Source: JBJHBP01 sp050485645
GTDB lineage: Bacteria; Pseudomonadota; Gammaproteobacteria; Steroidobacterales; Rariloculaceae
Direction of reading: 5' to 3'
Assembly: GCA_050485645.1 (NCBI GenBank)
Contig: JBJHBT010000008.1
Span: 62,001 to 126,000, forward strand
Length of the DNA: 64,000 nucleotides
The translations under genes were made by a program, and so were the position numbers. The notes beneath the pieces were generated by a model that had not been told where the DNA came from, searched no databases, and saw nothing but the letters and a program-made list of their open reading frames with translations. Each line of letters begins with the position of its first letter. The first letter of the stretch is position 1. This document shows, piece by piece, positions 15,738-24,967 of the stretch.

Positions 15738-16691
15738 ATGGCCATGGTGTCCATTGCCTCCATCAGGGATCGTGCCCGTGCGCTGACGCCGGGCCCTGTT
15801 CGTTACTGGCTGGGCATTTTCGTCGCCGCCGGACGCAACTGGCTGCGCAGCCAGGCGTTCATCTACGCTGCCGCACTCGCCTTTTTTACCGTGTTCTCGA
15901 TCGCACCGGTGATGATCGTCGCCGTGGCGATTGTCGGGCTGGTGCTTGGCGGGCGCGCTGCCACCGGCGAACTCATGGAACAGCTCGAGGCGGTGCTCGG
16001 ACCCGACGCGGCTTCGTTCGTCGAAACGGCAGTGGTCAATTCGCAGATCGACGGTGGCGGTCTGTGGGCGACCGTGCTGGGGCTTGCAGCGATCGTGGTC
16101 GGTGCAACAACCGTCTTCGCACAGATGCAGAACTCGCTGAACGCGATCTGGGACGTTGCCGCACGGCCATCGCGCAGTGGCCTGTGGATTTTCCTCAGGG
16201 CGCGCGTGCTCTCCCTCACGATCGTGCTGGCAATCGGTTTCGTGATGCTGGTCTCCCTGCTGGTGAGTGTGGCGCTGCGGGCTGCAATGGCGTTCGCCGA
16301 TCAGTGGCTGCCGGCGCCGCCGTGGGTGCTGGTTGGCGTCGAAATCATCGCGTCGCTCACGCTGATTTCCATGTTGTTCGCCGCGATATTCAGGATTCTG
16401 CCTGACGTGATCCTGTCATGGCGCGATGTGCTGGTCGGGGCGTTGATCACTGCGCTGCTGTTTACCGCCGGCCGGTCGCTGATCGCAATGTATCTGGCCA
16501 ACACCGCCACGACATCAACCTACGGTGCAGCCGGGTCGCTGGTGCTGTTGCTGCTGTGGGTGAATTACTCGTCGCTGATTCTGCTGTACGGCGCTGCCGT
16601 GACGCGAGCGCACCTGGAGGCGCGCGGCCGGCCGATACGCCCGCGCAGCACCGCGGTCTGCGTTCACCACGAGCTGATCGAGGAAACATGA
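15738..16691 (+). CDS. YihY/BrkB-family inner-membrane protein
   Basis: A 317-residue membrane protein with about six hydrophobic segments. The family signature is visible in the first segment (AFIYAAALAFFTVFSIAPV), in the SLNAIWDVAAR region near residue 140 and in GAAGSLVLLLLWVNYSSLIL near residue 260. Proteins of this family were formerly called ribonuclease BN by mistake; their role (transport or envelope function) is not settled. ATG 15738 is chosen because the upstream part of the frame overlaps the oxidase gene. It follows that gene by 35 bases and may share its transcript. Confidence 0.88.
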   Translation: MAMVSIASIRDRARALTPGPVRYWLGIFVAAGRNWLRSQAFIYAAALAFFTVFSIAPVMIVAVAIVGLVLGGRAATGELMEQLEAVLGPDAASFVETAVVNSQIDGGGLWATVLGLAAIVVGATTVFAQMQNSLNAIWDVAARPSRSGLWIFLRARVLSLTIVLAIGFVMLVSLLVSVALRAAMAFADQWLPAPPWVLVGVEIIASLTLISMLFAAIFRILPDVILSWRDVLVGALITALLFTAGRSLIAMYLANTATTSTYGAAGSLVLLLLWVNYSSLILLYGAAVTRAHLEARGRPIRPRSTAVCVHHELIEET

Positions 16692-16837
16692 CGAGGGATT
16701 GAGGAAGACTATCCAGTCACCGCAATTATCGATTCCTGCATGTACTCTGAGTCGGATACTGAGACAGGACTCTCATAAGGACCGTGCAGGCGAACGTTAT
16801 CATCGGCCGTGCCCCCGGGGGTGGGGGGAGTAGCCTG

Positions 16838-19489
16838 ATGACCAATGCATTACAGGAAGCCGGCTTTGCCGTGACGGCCGAAGCCGATGGTCCCCTGCAC
16901 GCGCTGAACGAGAGCGAACAGCGTCTGCAGTGCGTGATCGAGCTGTCCGCGGACTACTACTGGGAGCAGGACGCGGAATTCCGATTCTCACTGTTGCGTC
17001 ATCGGTTGCCCGCTGCGCTGGAGAAAGCGCCGCACATGGTCCTGGGTAAGACCCGCTGGGAGCTGGGCGGCAGGCCGATCACGGGGAGCTGGGAACAGCA
17101 CAGGGCTACGCTGCGCGCCCACAGCCCATTCAATGACTTTGTCGTTCAGCGCTGTGATTTCGACGGCCGTGATCGCTATCTGAGCATCAGCGGCCAGCCG
17201 GTCTTCGATGCCGACGGCCGGTTCGCCGGCTATCGTGGTATTGCCAAGGATGTGACGGCGCAGAAGCGCGATGAGCGCCTTCTCAGGCTGGAGGCGACCC
17301 TGACAAGCCTGCTGGCCGACGCCGAAGACCCTGTCGACACGATCCAGCGTGCGATTCGCGAGATTTGCGAGTCGGAAAACTGGGATTGCGGCCGCTACTG
17401 GAAGGTCGACGAGCGCAGTCGCGTAATGCGTCCGCATGGCGGATGGTGTATCGCCAGCCCGAAGATTCGACGGATTTTCGAACGGGCCTGGGACATGAGC
17501 GTGAAACCCGGTTCAGGCCTGATCGGCACGGTGTGGGAAAGCGGCGAACCACTATGGTGTGAAGATCTGAGCCGGGAGCCGCGGGTTCTGCGTGCCGACG
17601 TTGCCAGCCAGAAGGGCTGGTGTGCCTTTCTGTTTCCGGTTGCCGTGCAGTCCAGACTCGTGGGTGTACTGGATTTCAACGGCCGCAACATCCCCGAACC
17701 GGACGAGCGACTGGTTCAGCTGATGCGTGTGCTTGCCACGGGGATCGGCAATCTGCAGCAGCGTGCAGATGCGCTTGAACAGTTGCGTGACAGTGAGGAA
17801 CGCTACGCAAGTACCGTGGAGCTTGCGGCCGTGGGAATCAGCCATGTGGCAACAGACGGCAGATTCGTTCACGTCAACCAGAAGCTTTGCGACATGCTCG
17901 GCTACAGCCGTGACGAGCTGCTCGCACTGACAGTCAGACACATATCCCATCCCGATGACACCGCTGCCACCGATGAAGGCCGGGCCCGCCTGCGTTCCGG
18001 GGACATCGGTTCTTTCAAGGCCGAAAAACGCTATCTGCGCAAGGATGGCCTGGCGATCTGGGTGAGAATAACCATCGCGCTGAAGCGTTCCGCCAGCGGA
18101 GAGCCCCAGTACGACATTTCGATCGTCGAAGACATCTCGGAACGCAAGCGCGCTGAAGAACGGATTCAGTATCTTGCCACGCATGATGAGATGACGGGTC
18201 TTCCGAACCGGTCGATGTTCAGTCAGCTGCTCGCGCACGCGATCGATTCGGCCAGGCGGAACGATACGTGTCTTGCCGTGCTGTTCATCGATCTTGATCG
18301 GTTCAAGGTCATCAACGACTCGCTTGGTCATGAGGCGGGTGATCAGCTGCTGACGGAAATGGCGGTGCGCCTCAGGAGCTGCCTCAGGGGCAATGACGTG
18401 ATTGCCCGATTGGGCGGTGATGAGTTCGTCGTGCTGTCGGAGGGTACACGCAGGCACGAAGACGCCGAGCATGTCGCACGCAAGCTGCTCTCCGCAGCCA
18501 TTCAGCCGGTGCACATCGCGGGCCAGGAGTGTCGTGTCACGGCAAGCATCGGCATTGCGCAGTTCCCGGCGGACGCCGACGATGCCCAATCGCTGATGAA
18601 AAACGCCGACATGGCCATGTATCTGGCCAAGGAAGAGGGCAAGAACAACTTCCAGTTCTATACGCGGACGGCCAGCGCACTGTCGATCGGACGGCTGAGG
18701 CTGGAGAGCAATCTGCGTCGTGCAATGGAGCGCGAGGAATTCACCCTGCACTACCAGGCGAGAATGGACTTTCGAACCGGCGCCGTATGCGGCGCAGAGG
18801 CACTGATCCGCTGGTGGAACAGGGATCTCGGATCGGTGCCGCCCGCGCAGTTCATACCGGTGGCGGAGGAATCCGGGCTGATCGTACCGATCGGACGCTG
18901 GGTGCTGGAAGCGGCATGTCAGCAGAGCGTTGCGTGGCAGCGGCAGGGCCTGCCGCCGGTACAGATCGGCGTGAACCTGTCGCTGCGTCAGTTCCGTGAT
19001 GCGAGCCTGCTCGATGACATCGCCGATGTACTGCAGCGGACCGGGCTCCAACCGGATCTGCTGGAACTGGAGATTACCGAAGGCGTGATACTGCATGATG
19101 CCGAAAGCGTAATCGGCAAGCTGCGCGCGATCCGCCAGATGGGTGTAAGGCTGGCCATCGACGACTTCGGCACCGGCTATTCCTCGCTTGCCCAGCTGAA
19201 AAACTTTCCGATCAACACCCTCAAGATAGACCGTTCCTTCATTCGCGAAATCCCGCACGACAACGAAGACAAGGCGATCACCGAGGCCATCGTGGCGATG
19301 GCGCGCACGCTGGGCGTTGGTGTCGTTGCCGAGGGCGTGGAGAATGAACAGCAGGAGCTCTTCCTGCGCCATCTGGGCTGCGACGAGATGCAGGGCTACT
19401 ATTTCAGCAAACCCTGCTCTGCCGGCAAGTTCGCCAGCCTGCTGCGGCGTGGCGGAACCCCGGCGCTGATTGCAGAATCGACCCGCTGA
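16838..19489 (+). CDS. PAS-GAF-PAS-GGDEF-EAL cyclic-di-GMP enzyme
   Basis: An 883-residue bifunctional signalling protein with no membrane segment. A first PAS domain (about 35-140, ending in the PAC motif GYRGIAKDVTAQKR), a GAF domain (about 150-290), a second PAS (about 305-425, ending YDISIVEDISERKRAEE), then GGDEF and EAL domains. The diguanylate cyclase motif GGDEF is intact (residue 526) and preceded by the inhibitory I-site RGND five residues upstream. The phosphodiesterase motif EAL is intact (residue 654) with DDFGTGYSSL downstream. Both activities are therefore possible, with sensory input from PAS and GAF. ATG 16838 has GGGGAG upstream; GTG 16784 in the same frame is an alternative start. 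Confidence 0.92.
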   Translation: MTNALQEAGFAVTAEADGPLHALNESEQRLQCVIELSADYYWEQDAEFRFSLLRHRLPAALEKAPHMVLGKTRWELGGRPITGSWEQHRATLRAHSPFNDFVVQRCDFDGRDRYLSISGQPVFDADGRFAGYRGIAKDVTAQKRDERLLRLEATLTSLLADAEDPVDTIQRAIREICESENWDCGRYWKVDERSRVMRPHGGWCIASPKIRRIFERAWDMSVKPGSGLIGTVWESGEPLWCEDLSREPRVLRADVASQKGWCAFLFPVAVQSRLVGVLDFNGRNIPEPDERLVQLMRVLATGIGNLQQRADALEQLRDSEERYASTVELAAVGISHVATDGRFVHVNQKLCDMLGYSRDELLALTVRHISHPDDTAATDEGRARLRSGDIGSFKAEKRYLRKDGLAIWVRITIALKRSASGEPQYDISIVEDISERKRAEERIQYLATHDEMTGLPNRSMFSQLLAHAIDSARRNDTCLAVLFIDLDRFKVINDSLGHEAGDQLLTEMAVRLRSCLRGNDVIARLGGDEFVVLSEGTRRHEDAEHVARKLLSAAIQPVHIAGQECRVTASIGIAQFPADADDAQSLMKNADMAMYLAKEEGKNNFQFYTRTASALSIGRLRLESNLRRAMEREEFTLHYQARMDFRTGAVCGAEALIRWWNRDLGSVPPAQFIPVAEESGLIVPIGRWVLEAACQQSVAWQRQGLPPVQIGVNLSLRQFRDASLLDDIADVLQRTGLQPDLLELEITEGVILHDAESVIGKLRAIRQMGVRLAIDDFGTGYSSLAQLKNFPINTLKIDRSFIREIPHDNEDKAITEAIVAMARTLGVGVVAEGVENEQQELFLRHLGCDEMQGYYFSKPCSAGKFASLLRRGGTPALIAESTR

Positions 19490-19503
19490 GGCGTCGCGCG
19501 CTC

Positions 19504-19509
19504 TATAAT
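19504..19509 (+). promoter_or_regulatory. Possible -10 element of lepA
   Basis: A perfect TATAAT lies 52 bases before the lepA start in the gap after the GGDEF-EAL gene. No acceptable -35 is found at 16-18 bases, so this is only a candidate. Confidence 0.35.
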
Positions 19510-19560
19510 CGCGCCTGCCCGGGCGTTTCCTGACCCGTGCGCTCGACGGACCCCGGTGCC

Positions 19561-21354
19561 ATGGAACGGATACGCAACTTCTCCATCATTGCTCATATTG
19601 ATCACGGCAAGTCGACGCTGGCGGACCGCCTGATCCAGACCTGCGGTGGCCTGACCGCTCGCGAAATGGCCGAGCAGGTCCTGGATTCGATGGACCTGGA
19701 GCGCGAACGCGGCATTACCATCAAGGCGCAGAGCGTGTCGCTGGTCTACAGGGCCAGAGACGGTCATGACTATCAGCTGAACTTCATCGATACCCCCGGG
19801 CACGTCGACTTCTCGTACGAAGTATCCCGATCGCTCGCGGCCTGTGAGGGGGCGCTGCTGGTCGTCGATGCCGGACAGGGCGTGGAGGCGCAGAGCGTCG
19901 CGAACTGCTACACGGCGATCGAGCAGGGCCTGGAAGTCGTGCCGGTCATCAACAAGATCGATCTGCCGGCGGCCGATCCGGAGCGCGTGATCGGTGAGAT
20001 CGAGGACATCATCGGCATTGAAGCGCAGGATGCGGTGCGCATCAGTGCCAAGACCGGGCAGGGCGTGGATGATCTGCTGGAATGCATCGTCAGGCGCATA
20101 CCGGCGCCGAAGGGCGATCCGGATGCCGTCCTGCAGGCCCTGATCATCGATTCCTGGTTCGACAGCTACGTGGGCGTTGTCTCGCTGGTACGGGTTGTCA
20201 ACGGCACGATCGCCAAAGGCGACAAGGTCAAGGTGTATTCGACGCAGCGCAGCTATCTGGTGGACCGACTCGGCGTGTTCACGCCACGCATGACTGACAG
20301 GGACACGCTACGGCCTGGTGAGGTGGGATTCCTGATGGCATCGATCCGCGAAATCGATGCGGCCCCGGTGGGCGACACCATTGTCAGCGCCCGCGCAGCC
20401 GACGCCAAGCCGCTCCCCGGCTTCAAGCGCGTGCAGCCGCGGGTGTTCGCCGGGCTGTTCTCGGTCAGCTCGGAAGATTTCGAAGCGTTCCGCGAAGCAC
20501 TCCAGAAGCTTTCGCTGAATGACGCCGCACTCACGTATGAACCTGAAGTCAGTGCCGCGCTGGGTTTTGGTTTTCGTTGTGGATTCCTCGGGCTGCTGCA
20601 CATGGAAATCGTTCAGGAGCGCCTGGAACGTGAGCATCAGCTGGCGCTGATATCCACCGCGCCCACCGTCGTCTATGAGGTGGAAACCACAGAGGGCGAG
20701 GTGTTGCACATCGAAAACCCGGCGCAGCTGCCCGAGCCAAGCCGCATCAATGAAGTCCGCGAACCCATCATTCTCGCCAGCATTCTCACGCCGCAGCCCT
20801 ACCTGGGTGCCGTGATGAAGCTGTGCACCGAGAAGCGCGGCGTGCAGCGCAAGATGCTGTATCGGGGAAGTCAGGTTACGCTCGAGTATGAGCTGCCGAT
20901 GGCCGAAGTGGTGCTGGACTTCTTCGACAAGCTGAAATCATGCAGCCGTGGTTACGCGTCCTTCGACTATCAGTTCGTGCGTTTCCAGACAGCGCCGCTT
21001 GTGAAACTCGACATCCTGATCAACAGGGAGCGGGTCGATGCGATGGCCATGATCGTTCATCGTGAGGGCGTCGAGCGCAAGGGCCGTCAGCTGGTGGAGA
21101 AGCTGGCCGAGGTCATTCCACGTCAGCAGTTCGAGGTGGCGATCCAGGCGGCGATCGGCGGGCACATCGTGTCGCGCGCCACGGTCAAGGCGTATCGCAA
21201 GGATGTCACCGCCAAGTTGTACGGCGGCGATGTCTCGCGCAAGCGCAAACTGCTGGAGAAACAGAAGGCGGGTAAACGCCGCATGAAGCAGCTGGGCTCG
21301 GTGGAGATTCCGCAGGAAGCATTTCTCGCCGTGCTGCGCAGCGACAAGAAGTAG
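19561..21354 (+). CDS. lepA: Elongation factor 4 (LepA)
   Basis: A 597-residue translational GTPase, close to the 599 residues of E. coli LepA. The G motifs are HIDHGKSTL (G1), RGITIKAQSV (G2), DTPGHVDF (G3) and NKIDL (G4). The EF-G-like domains III and V and the LepA-specific C-terminal domain (GGDVSRKRKLLEKQKAGKRR and KQLGSVEIPQEAF) are complete. It acts on the ribosome, where it aids 30S biogenesis and has been proposed to back-translocate stalled ribosomes. ATG 19561 is favoured because it gives the conserved MERIRNFSIIAHIDHG start; a GTG at 19537 would add eight residues. The usual downstream partner lepB is absent; a convergent membrane-protein gene follows. Confidence 0.97.
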   Translation: MERIRNFSIIAHIDHGKSTLADRLIQTCGGLTAREMAEQVLDSMDLERERGITIKAQSVSLVYRARDGHDYQLNFIDTPGHVDFSYEVSRSLAACEGALLVVDAGQGVEAQSVANCYTAIEQGLEVVPVINKIDLPAADPERVIGEIEDIIGIEAQDAVRISAKTGQGVDDLLECIVRRIPAPKGDPDAVLQALIIDSWFDSYVGVVSLVRVVNGTIAKGDKVKVYSTQRSYLVDRLGVFTPRMTDRDTLRPGEVGFLMASIREIDAAPVGDTIVSARAADAKPLPGFKRVQPRVFAGLFSVSSEDFEAFREALQKLSLNDAALTYEPEVSAALGFGFRCGFLGLLHMEIVQERLEREHQLALISTAPTVVYEVETTEGEVLHIENPAQLPEPSRINEVREPIILASILTPQPYLGAVMKLCTEKRGVQRKMLYRGSQVTLEYELPMAEVVLDFFDKLKSCSRGYASFDYQFVRFQTAPLVKLDILINRERVDAMAMIVHREGVERKGRQLVEKLAEVIPRQQFEVAIQAAIGGHIVSRATVKAYRKDVTAKLYGGDVSRKRKLLEKQKAGKRRMKQLGSVEIPQEAFLAVLRSDKK

Positions 21355-21384
21355 CCACGCTCTCGGCGCGCGACGCCGCCACCG

Positions 21385-22464
21385 CTACATACCGGGGGCG
21401 ACATCCGGCGGCGGGCGACCGCGGTTCAGATCGGCCGTCAGTTCGTCGGCCAGCCAGTGATGACCGATCTCTCTCGCATACCTGGCCAGGATCACGGCCG
21501 TGTCATCGTCGAGCGTGAAATCCGGCGACCGGCGACGAAACTGCTCGGCCAGCTCCAGAGCATCCTGGATTCGGCCCAGTTCAACGAGGCGCGCAACGAA
21601 GCGCGCGGCCACAGCGCATACGTGGCGGTGGTCTTCCCACTCGAACATTCGGTTGAGCAGCCACTGGTACAGTGCCGGGTCCTCGCCTTCCTCTGTCAGC
21701 ATGGTCTTGAGGGTGCGGTAGCCTTCGTTGACCAGGCCGCTGCGCAGGGACGCGTAGGCACGATCGAGTACGTTCATGTGCTCACGGTGCCATCGCCGTT
21801 CGTCCTCCTCGTTGCAGTGCTCCCGGTCGCTGTGCAGGTCGAGTTCAGCGCGGTAGTCGCCCACGGCATCGCCGGTCAGAGCGAATACCGCCAGCCACAT
21901 CCACACGAACAGACAGGCGGAGAACAGCTGCGCAACCCAGCCGAGATCCCGGGTGAGGACAATCAATCCGGTAGCGGTCGCCAGCAGCACCGCGCAGGTC
22001 GCGAGCAGCCGCAGATAGCTCAGACCCATCGTGCCTGCCAGCGTCGCCAGGTGCAGCGGATGCACGGCCGCGCTCAGGCTGCCGGAGATCCCCATAATCG
22101 CGCAGGAAGCGGGAAATATCGCCGCCAGCGCTAGCAGCGCCAGCCACCAGGCCGCTGTCGATGCCGGCGTCGCCGTGCCCGAGTACAGACCCAGCAGGAT
22201 GAACAGGCCGGCGAACAGCATGAAATGCGCGACCAGACGGCCTTCACCGATCGGATGCATCGTCTCCACATCGGGCGCTGGCAGGTGGCGCCGATCCAGT
22301 GCGACGGCCCTCAGCACCGCGTAGCCATAGCGCCACAGCGACAGCATCAGCAGCGCCATCAGGGGCCAGCCAAACGGGCCGCCCAACTGGGCAAGCAGGA
22401 TGCCCGCACCATAGCTGACGCTGACAACCGTCAGAGTCGAATCCGTCAGGCGCGTGATGGTCAT
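21385..22464 (-). CDS. Hypothetical membrane protein with soluble helical C-terminus
   Basis: A 359-residue protein of unrecognised family. Residues 1-205 hold about six hydrophobic segments (for example FMLFAGLFILLGLYSG and LFSACLFVWMWLAVFALTG). Residues 215-359 are charged and helical, with repeat-like pairs (LRSGLVNEGYRTLKTMLTEE, LGRIQDALELAEQFRR, IGHHWLADELTADL) that resemble tetratricopeptide helices. It starts 32 bases after the Gfo/Idh oxidoreductase gene on the same strand and is probably co-transcribed with it. The frame is open further upstream but only as a shadow of that gene. No function is proposed. Confidence 0.7.
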   Translation of the reverse strand: MTITRLTDSTLTVVSVSYGAGILLAQLGGPFGWPLMALLMLSLWRYGYAVLRAVALDRRHLPAPDVETMHPIGEGRLVAHFMLFAGLFILLGLYSGTATPASTAAWWLALLALAAIFPASCAIMGISGSLSAAVHPLHLATLAGTMGLSYLRLLATCAVLLATATGLIVLTRDLGWVAQLFSACLFVWMWLAVFALTGDAVGDYRAELDLHSDREHCNEEDERRWHREHMNVLDRAYASLRSGLVNEGYRTLKTMLTEEGEDPALYQWLLNRMFEWEDHRHVCAVAARFVARLVELGRIQDALELAEQFRRRSPDFTLDDDTAVILARYAREIGHHWLADELTADLNRGRPPPDVAPGM

Positions 22465-22496
22465 GACCTGGTCGCCTGATCCGATCCGGCAGCCCG

Positions 22497-23522
22497 TTAG
22501 CCGACTTTCTCGGGTCTGTGCGACGCCGCGGAGCGGACGATGGCTTCGGTGACCGCCGCACCGTGCACCATTTCGTCCGCCGTGATCGGGAAATCGCCCC
22601 CGCCATCGGCCGCTTGCGCAAACGACTCCAGCGTATCGCGCGTAACGTCGGCGCGCGCCGCCTCCCAGACCTGCATTTCCCCCTTGATGGGCTGAAATAT
22701 GCAGCGGCCGAACAGACGTGTGCGACGTTCTTCGGAGGACGCGCCGGCCACATGCGTCATGCCTTCGAGGCGGACATAGCCCTTGGATCCGTACACCTGG
22801 AAACTGAAGCCGCCACCGGTTGCGGTCATGGTTCCCAGATAGCCGGACATCCCTTCTTTCATCCGAAACAATACCGACGTGGTGTCGTCGGCGTCGATGG
22901 CGACCACGCGCCGGAAACTCTGGCAGTACACCTCGTCGACTTCTCCGCAGAGATCGATCATGCCGTCCACGGCGTGCACGCCCATCGGCGTCAGCCCGCC
23001 GCAGGGGGTTTCCTCGGGATTCGCACGCCACTGTTCAGGCTTCAGCAACAGTGCGTTCGGGAAGGTCATGGTGGCTTCCACATGCAGAATGACGCCAAGA
23101 TCACCGCAGCGGATGCGCTCGCGCAGACTGTTCATTTCCGGATGCCAGCGGCGGTTGTAGCCAAGGCCGAGCGTCACGCCGGCGTCGCGCACCGCCGCGA
23201 CGGCGCGTCGTGCGCCGTCGGCCGTGAGCGCGAAGGGCTTCTCGCAGAATACGTGTTTGCCATGCGCCGCTGCCGCGATCACCTGGTCCACATGCATGGA
23301 ATGCGGGGTGGCGAGCACCACGGCATCGATGCCGTCGTCTTCGAGAATCGCGTCGTAGCTTTCGTGCAGCCTGAGGTCGTGCGTGGCGGCAAATTCCCGG
23401 GTTTCCGGCTTGTGCGTGGCGGTGGTGCCGGCCACGAATTTCATGTGCCGGCTCTGTCCGGCGATGCCTTCCACCAGCGTGCGCCCCCACCAGCCCATTC
23501 CTACGATTGCCGCATTGATCAT
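22497..23522 (-). CDS. Gfo/Idh/MocA-family NAD(P)-dependent oxidoreductase
   Basis: A 341-residue oxidoreductase. The Rossmann nucleotide-binding motif is AAIVGMGWWGRTLVEG at the N-terminus; the catalytic EKP motif lies in VFCEKPFALTADGARR near residue 95; a conserved GYNRRWHPEMNSL and a Gly/His-rich GGLTPMGVHAVDGMID segment near residue 180 follow. The C-terminal alpha/beta domain is complete. Family members act on sugars, inositols or their derivatives. ATG 23522 is preceded by GAGGA with good spacing. The gene diverges from a MetE-type methyltransferase gene 173 bases away, suggesting a shared regulatory region. Confidence 0.9.
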   Translation of the reverse strand: MINAAIVGMGWWGRTLVEGIAGQSRHMKFVAGTTATHKPETREFAATHDLRLHESYDAILEDDGIDAVVLATPHSMHVDQVIAAAAHGKHVFCEKPFALTADGARRAVAAVRDAGVTLGLGYNRRWHPEMNSLRERIRCGDLGVILHVEATMTFPNALLLKPEQWRANPEETPCGGLTPMGVHAVDGMIDLCGEVDEVYCQSFRRVVAIDADDTTSVLFRMKEGMSGYLGTMTATGGGFSFQVYGSKGYVRLEGMTHVAGASSEERRTRLFGRCIFQPIKGEMQVWEAARADVTRDTLESFAQAADGGGDFPITADEMVHGAAVTEAIVRSAASHRPEKVG

Positions 23523-23695
23523 TACTTTTCCTCGATAGCTTTGTTGTTGGTTGATGTATATTCGCCTGTCTACAAGACGAAAACGCCGCACACGATCAGT
23601 CCGATGACTGCGATTATCGTATCAGGCTGGTGGCCCTCGGGCCGACAGCCATGAGCGTGTGATTCCATAAAGACCTGCTGACGGGGAGACAAACC

Positions 23696-24874
23696 ATGCT
23701 GCGAGCAACGGCCGATCTGACACTTCCAACAACTATAACGGGTTCGCTGCCGCGGCCAAGCTGGTACACCGAAAACCTCGGGTTGAGAACCTTTCTGGAG
23801 GCGATGGTGGAAACCCGCTTCCGGGAGCAGTACGAGGATGCGCTATCCGTGTATCTCACCGAGCAGACCATCGCCGGACTGGATATTCTTACAGACGGTG
23901 ATGCGCGTTTCAGCGCCGATGTGGGCGGGCAAAGCTGGACCAGCTACCCGCCTTCGCATATGTCCGGATTCGACCGCATTCCCAAGGCCGCGCCGGTCGG
24001 TGGTGGCGGCATCGCGTTTCCGCGCGGTCACATACTGCATGACTACATCGAGGCCCGCGTGATGCCGAGCATCGTCGGGCCGGTGGGCCGCGGTGACCTT
24101 CAGTACGCGGCGATGTGGAAGTCGGCGCAGCGCATGACCACCCGGCCGGTGAAGTTCGGCACGGTGACGCCGGAGCTGGTCGCATTCGCGGTGCAGGACT
24201 TTCACTACAAGGACATCCGTGAGCGCATCTGGGCAATCAGTGATGCGTTCAACGAAGAGCTGCATACGCTGGCGGATGCCGGCTGCCCGGTGATCCAGAT
24301 GGAGGAACCCCAGGTGCATCTGCTGGCGGCGCGCGGCATCGTCGACAAGATCATCAATCCGGAATACATGCTCGAGGTGTTCAACAATACCGTACGCGGT
24401 CTTCGCGACAAGACCGAAGTGTGGTGCCACACCTGCTGGGGCAATCCGTCACAGCAGCGCATGTTCGCCGAGGTGCAGAGCTACAAGCCGGCGTTGGAGA
24501 TCCTGAACAGGATCGATGCCGATGTGATCACCTTCGAATCGGTCAGTTCGCATGGCATGGACCTGGAGGCCATCGGTAAATACATCACCGACATGAAGAT
24601 CGCCATCGGCGTCATCGATCATCATTCGCTGCAGGTCGAGCGCAAGGAAGAGGTGGCCGATCATATCCGCGCAGCGATGAAGTATATTCCGCTGGAGCGG
24701 CTGATCGTATCGTCGGACTGCGGGATGGGTCGGGAAGGCATGAGCCGCCACCATGCGCTGTACAAGATGGCCGCCCTGGTGCAGGGCGCCAATATCATCC
24801 GCAGGGAGCAGGGTCTGGCCGAAGGCCGGTGCCTGCTGGCCGAGTCACAGTACTCGCTGGTGCCCGGCGCGTAA
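23696..24874 (+). CDS. Stand-alone MetE-type zinc methyltransferase (cobalamin-independent methionine synthase C-terminal domain family)
   Basis: A 392-residue TIM-barrel protein equivalent to the catalytic half of MetE. The start TTITGSLPRPSWYTENLG matches the family. Four zinc ligands can be placed: His245 and Cys247 (WCHTCWGN), Glu281 (ITFESVS) and Cys342 (VSSDCGMGRE). It lacks the N-terminal MetE domain, so it may use another methyl donor or a non-homocysteine thiol; related stand-alone proteins include core-type methionine synthases and the epoxyalkane:CoM transferase. ATG 23696 has GGGGAG upstream. Neighbours (Gfo/Idh oxidoreductase, TonB receptor) hint at catabolic methyl or thiol transfer rather than general methionine synthesis. 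Confidence 0.85.
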   Translation: MLRATADLTLPTTITGSLPRPSWYTENLGLRTFLEAMVETRFREQYEDALSVYLTEQTIAGLDILTDGDARFSADVGGQSWTSYPPSHMSGFDRIPKAAPVGGGGIAFPRGHILHDYIEARVMPSIVGPVGRGDLQYAAMWKSAQRMTTRPVKFGTVTPELVAFAVQDFHYKDIRERIWAISDAFNEELHTLADAGCPVIQMEEPQVHLLAARGIVDKIINPEYMLEVFNNTVRGLRDKTEVWCHTCWGNPSQQRMFAEVQSYKPALEILNRIDADVITFESVSSHGMDLEAIGKYITDMKIAIGVIDHHSLQVERKEEVADHIRAAMKYIPLERLIVSSDCGMGREGMSRHHALYKMAALVQGANIIRREQGLAEGRCLLAESQYSLVPGA

Positions 24875-24885
24875 TACGTATTGAA

Positions 24886-24916
24886 ACGGGCCGGCGGGGG
24901 AATCCCGCCGGCCCGT
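24886..24916. terminator. Hairpin terminator between convergent genes
   Basis: ACGGGCCGGCGGG (24886-24898) pairs perfectly with CCCGCCGGCCCGT (24904-24916) around a 5-base loop, a 13-pair stem. It lies between the convergent MetE-type gene and a TonB receptor gene. Read on the minus strand the stem is followed by TTTCAAT, a weak U-tract, so it fits the receptor transcript best. Confidence 0.75.
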
Positions 24917-24967
24917 GCTCCCATAGCGGGGAGCGTGTATGCCAGGAACGCGCTGGAAGCGGCTCGT

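Noticed and set aside
17552..19372. A 606-codon frame opposite the GGDEF-EAL gene.
   Set aside because: It lacks any domain signature; it is a shadow of a gene with five recognised domains.
19470..19509. TTGCAG and TATAAT as a lepA promoter pair.
   Set aside because: The gap is 28 bases, far outside 16-18.
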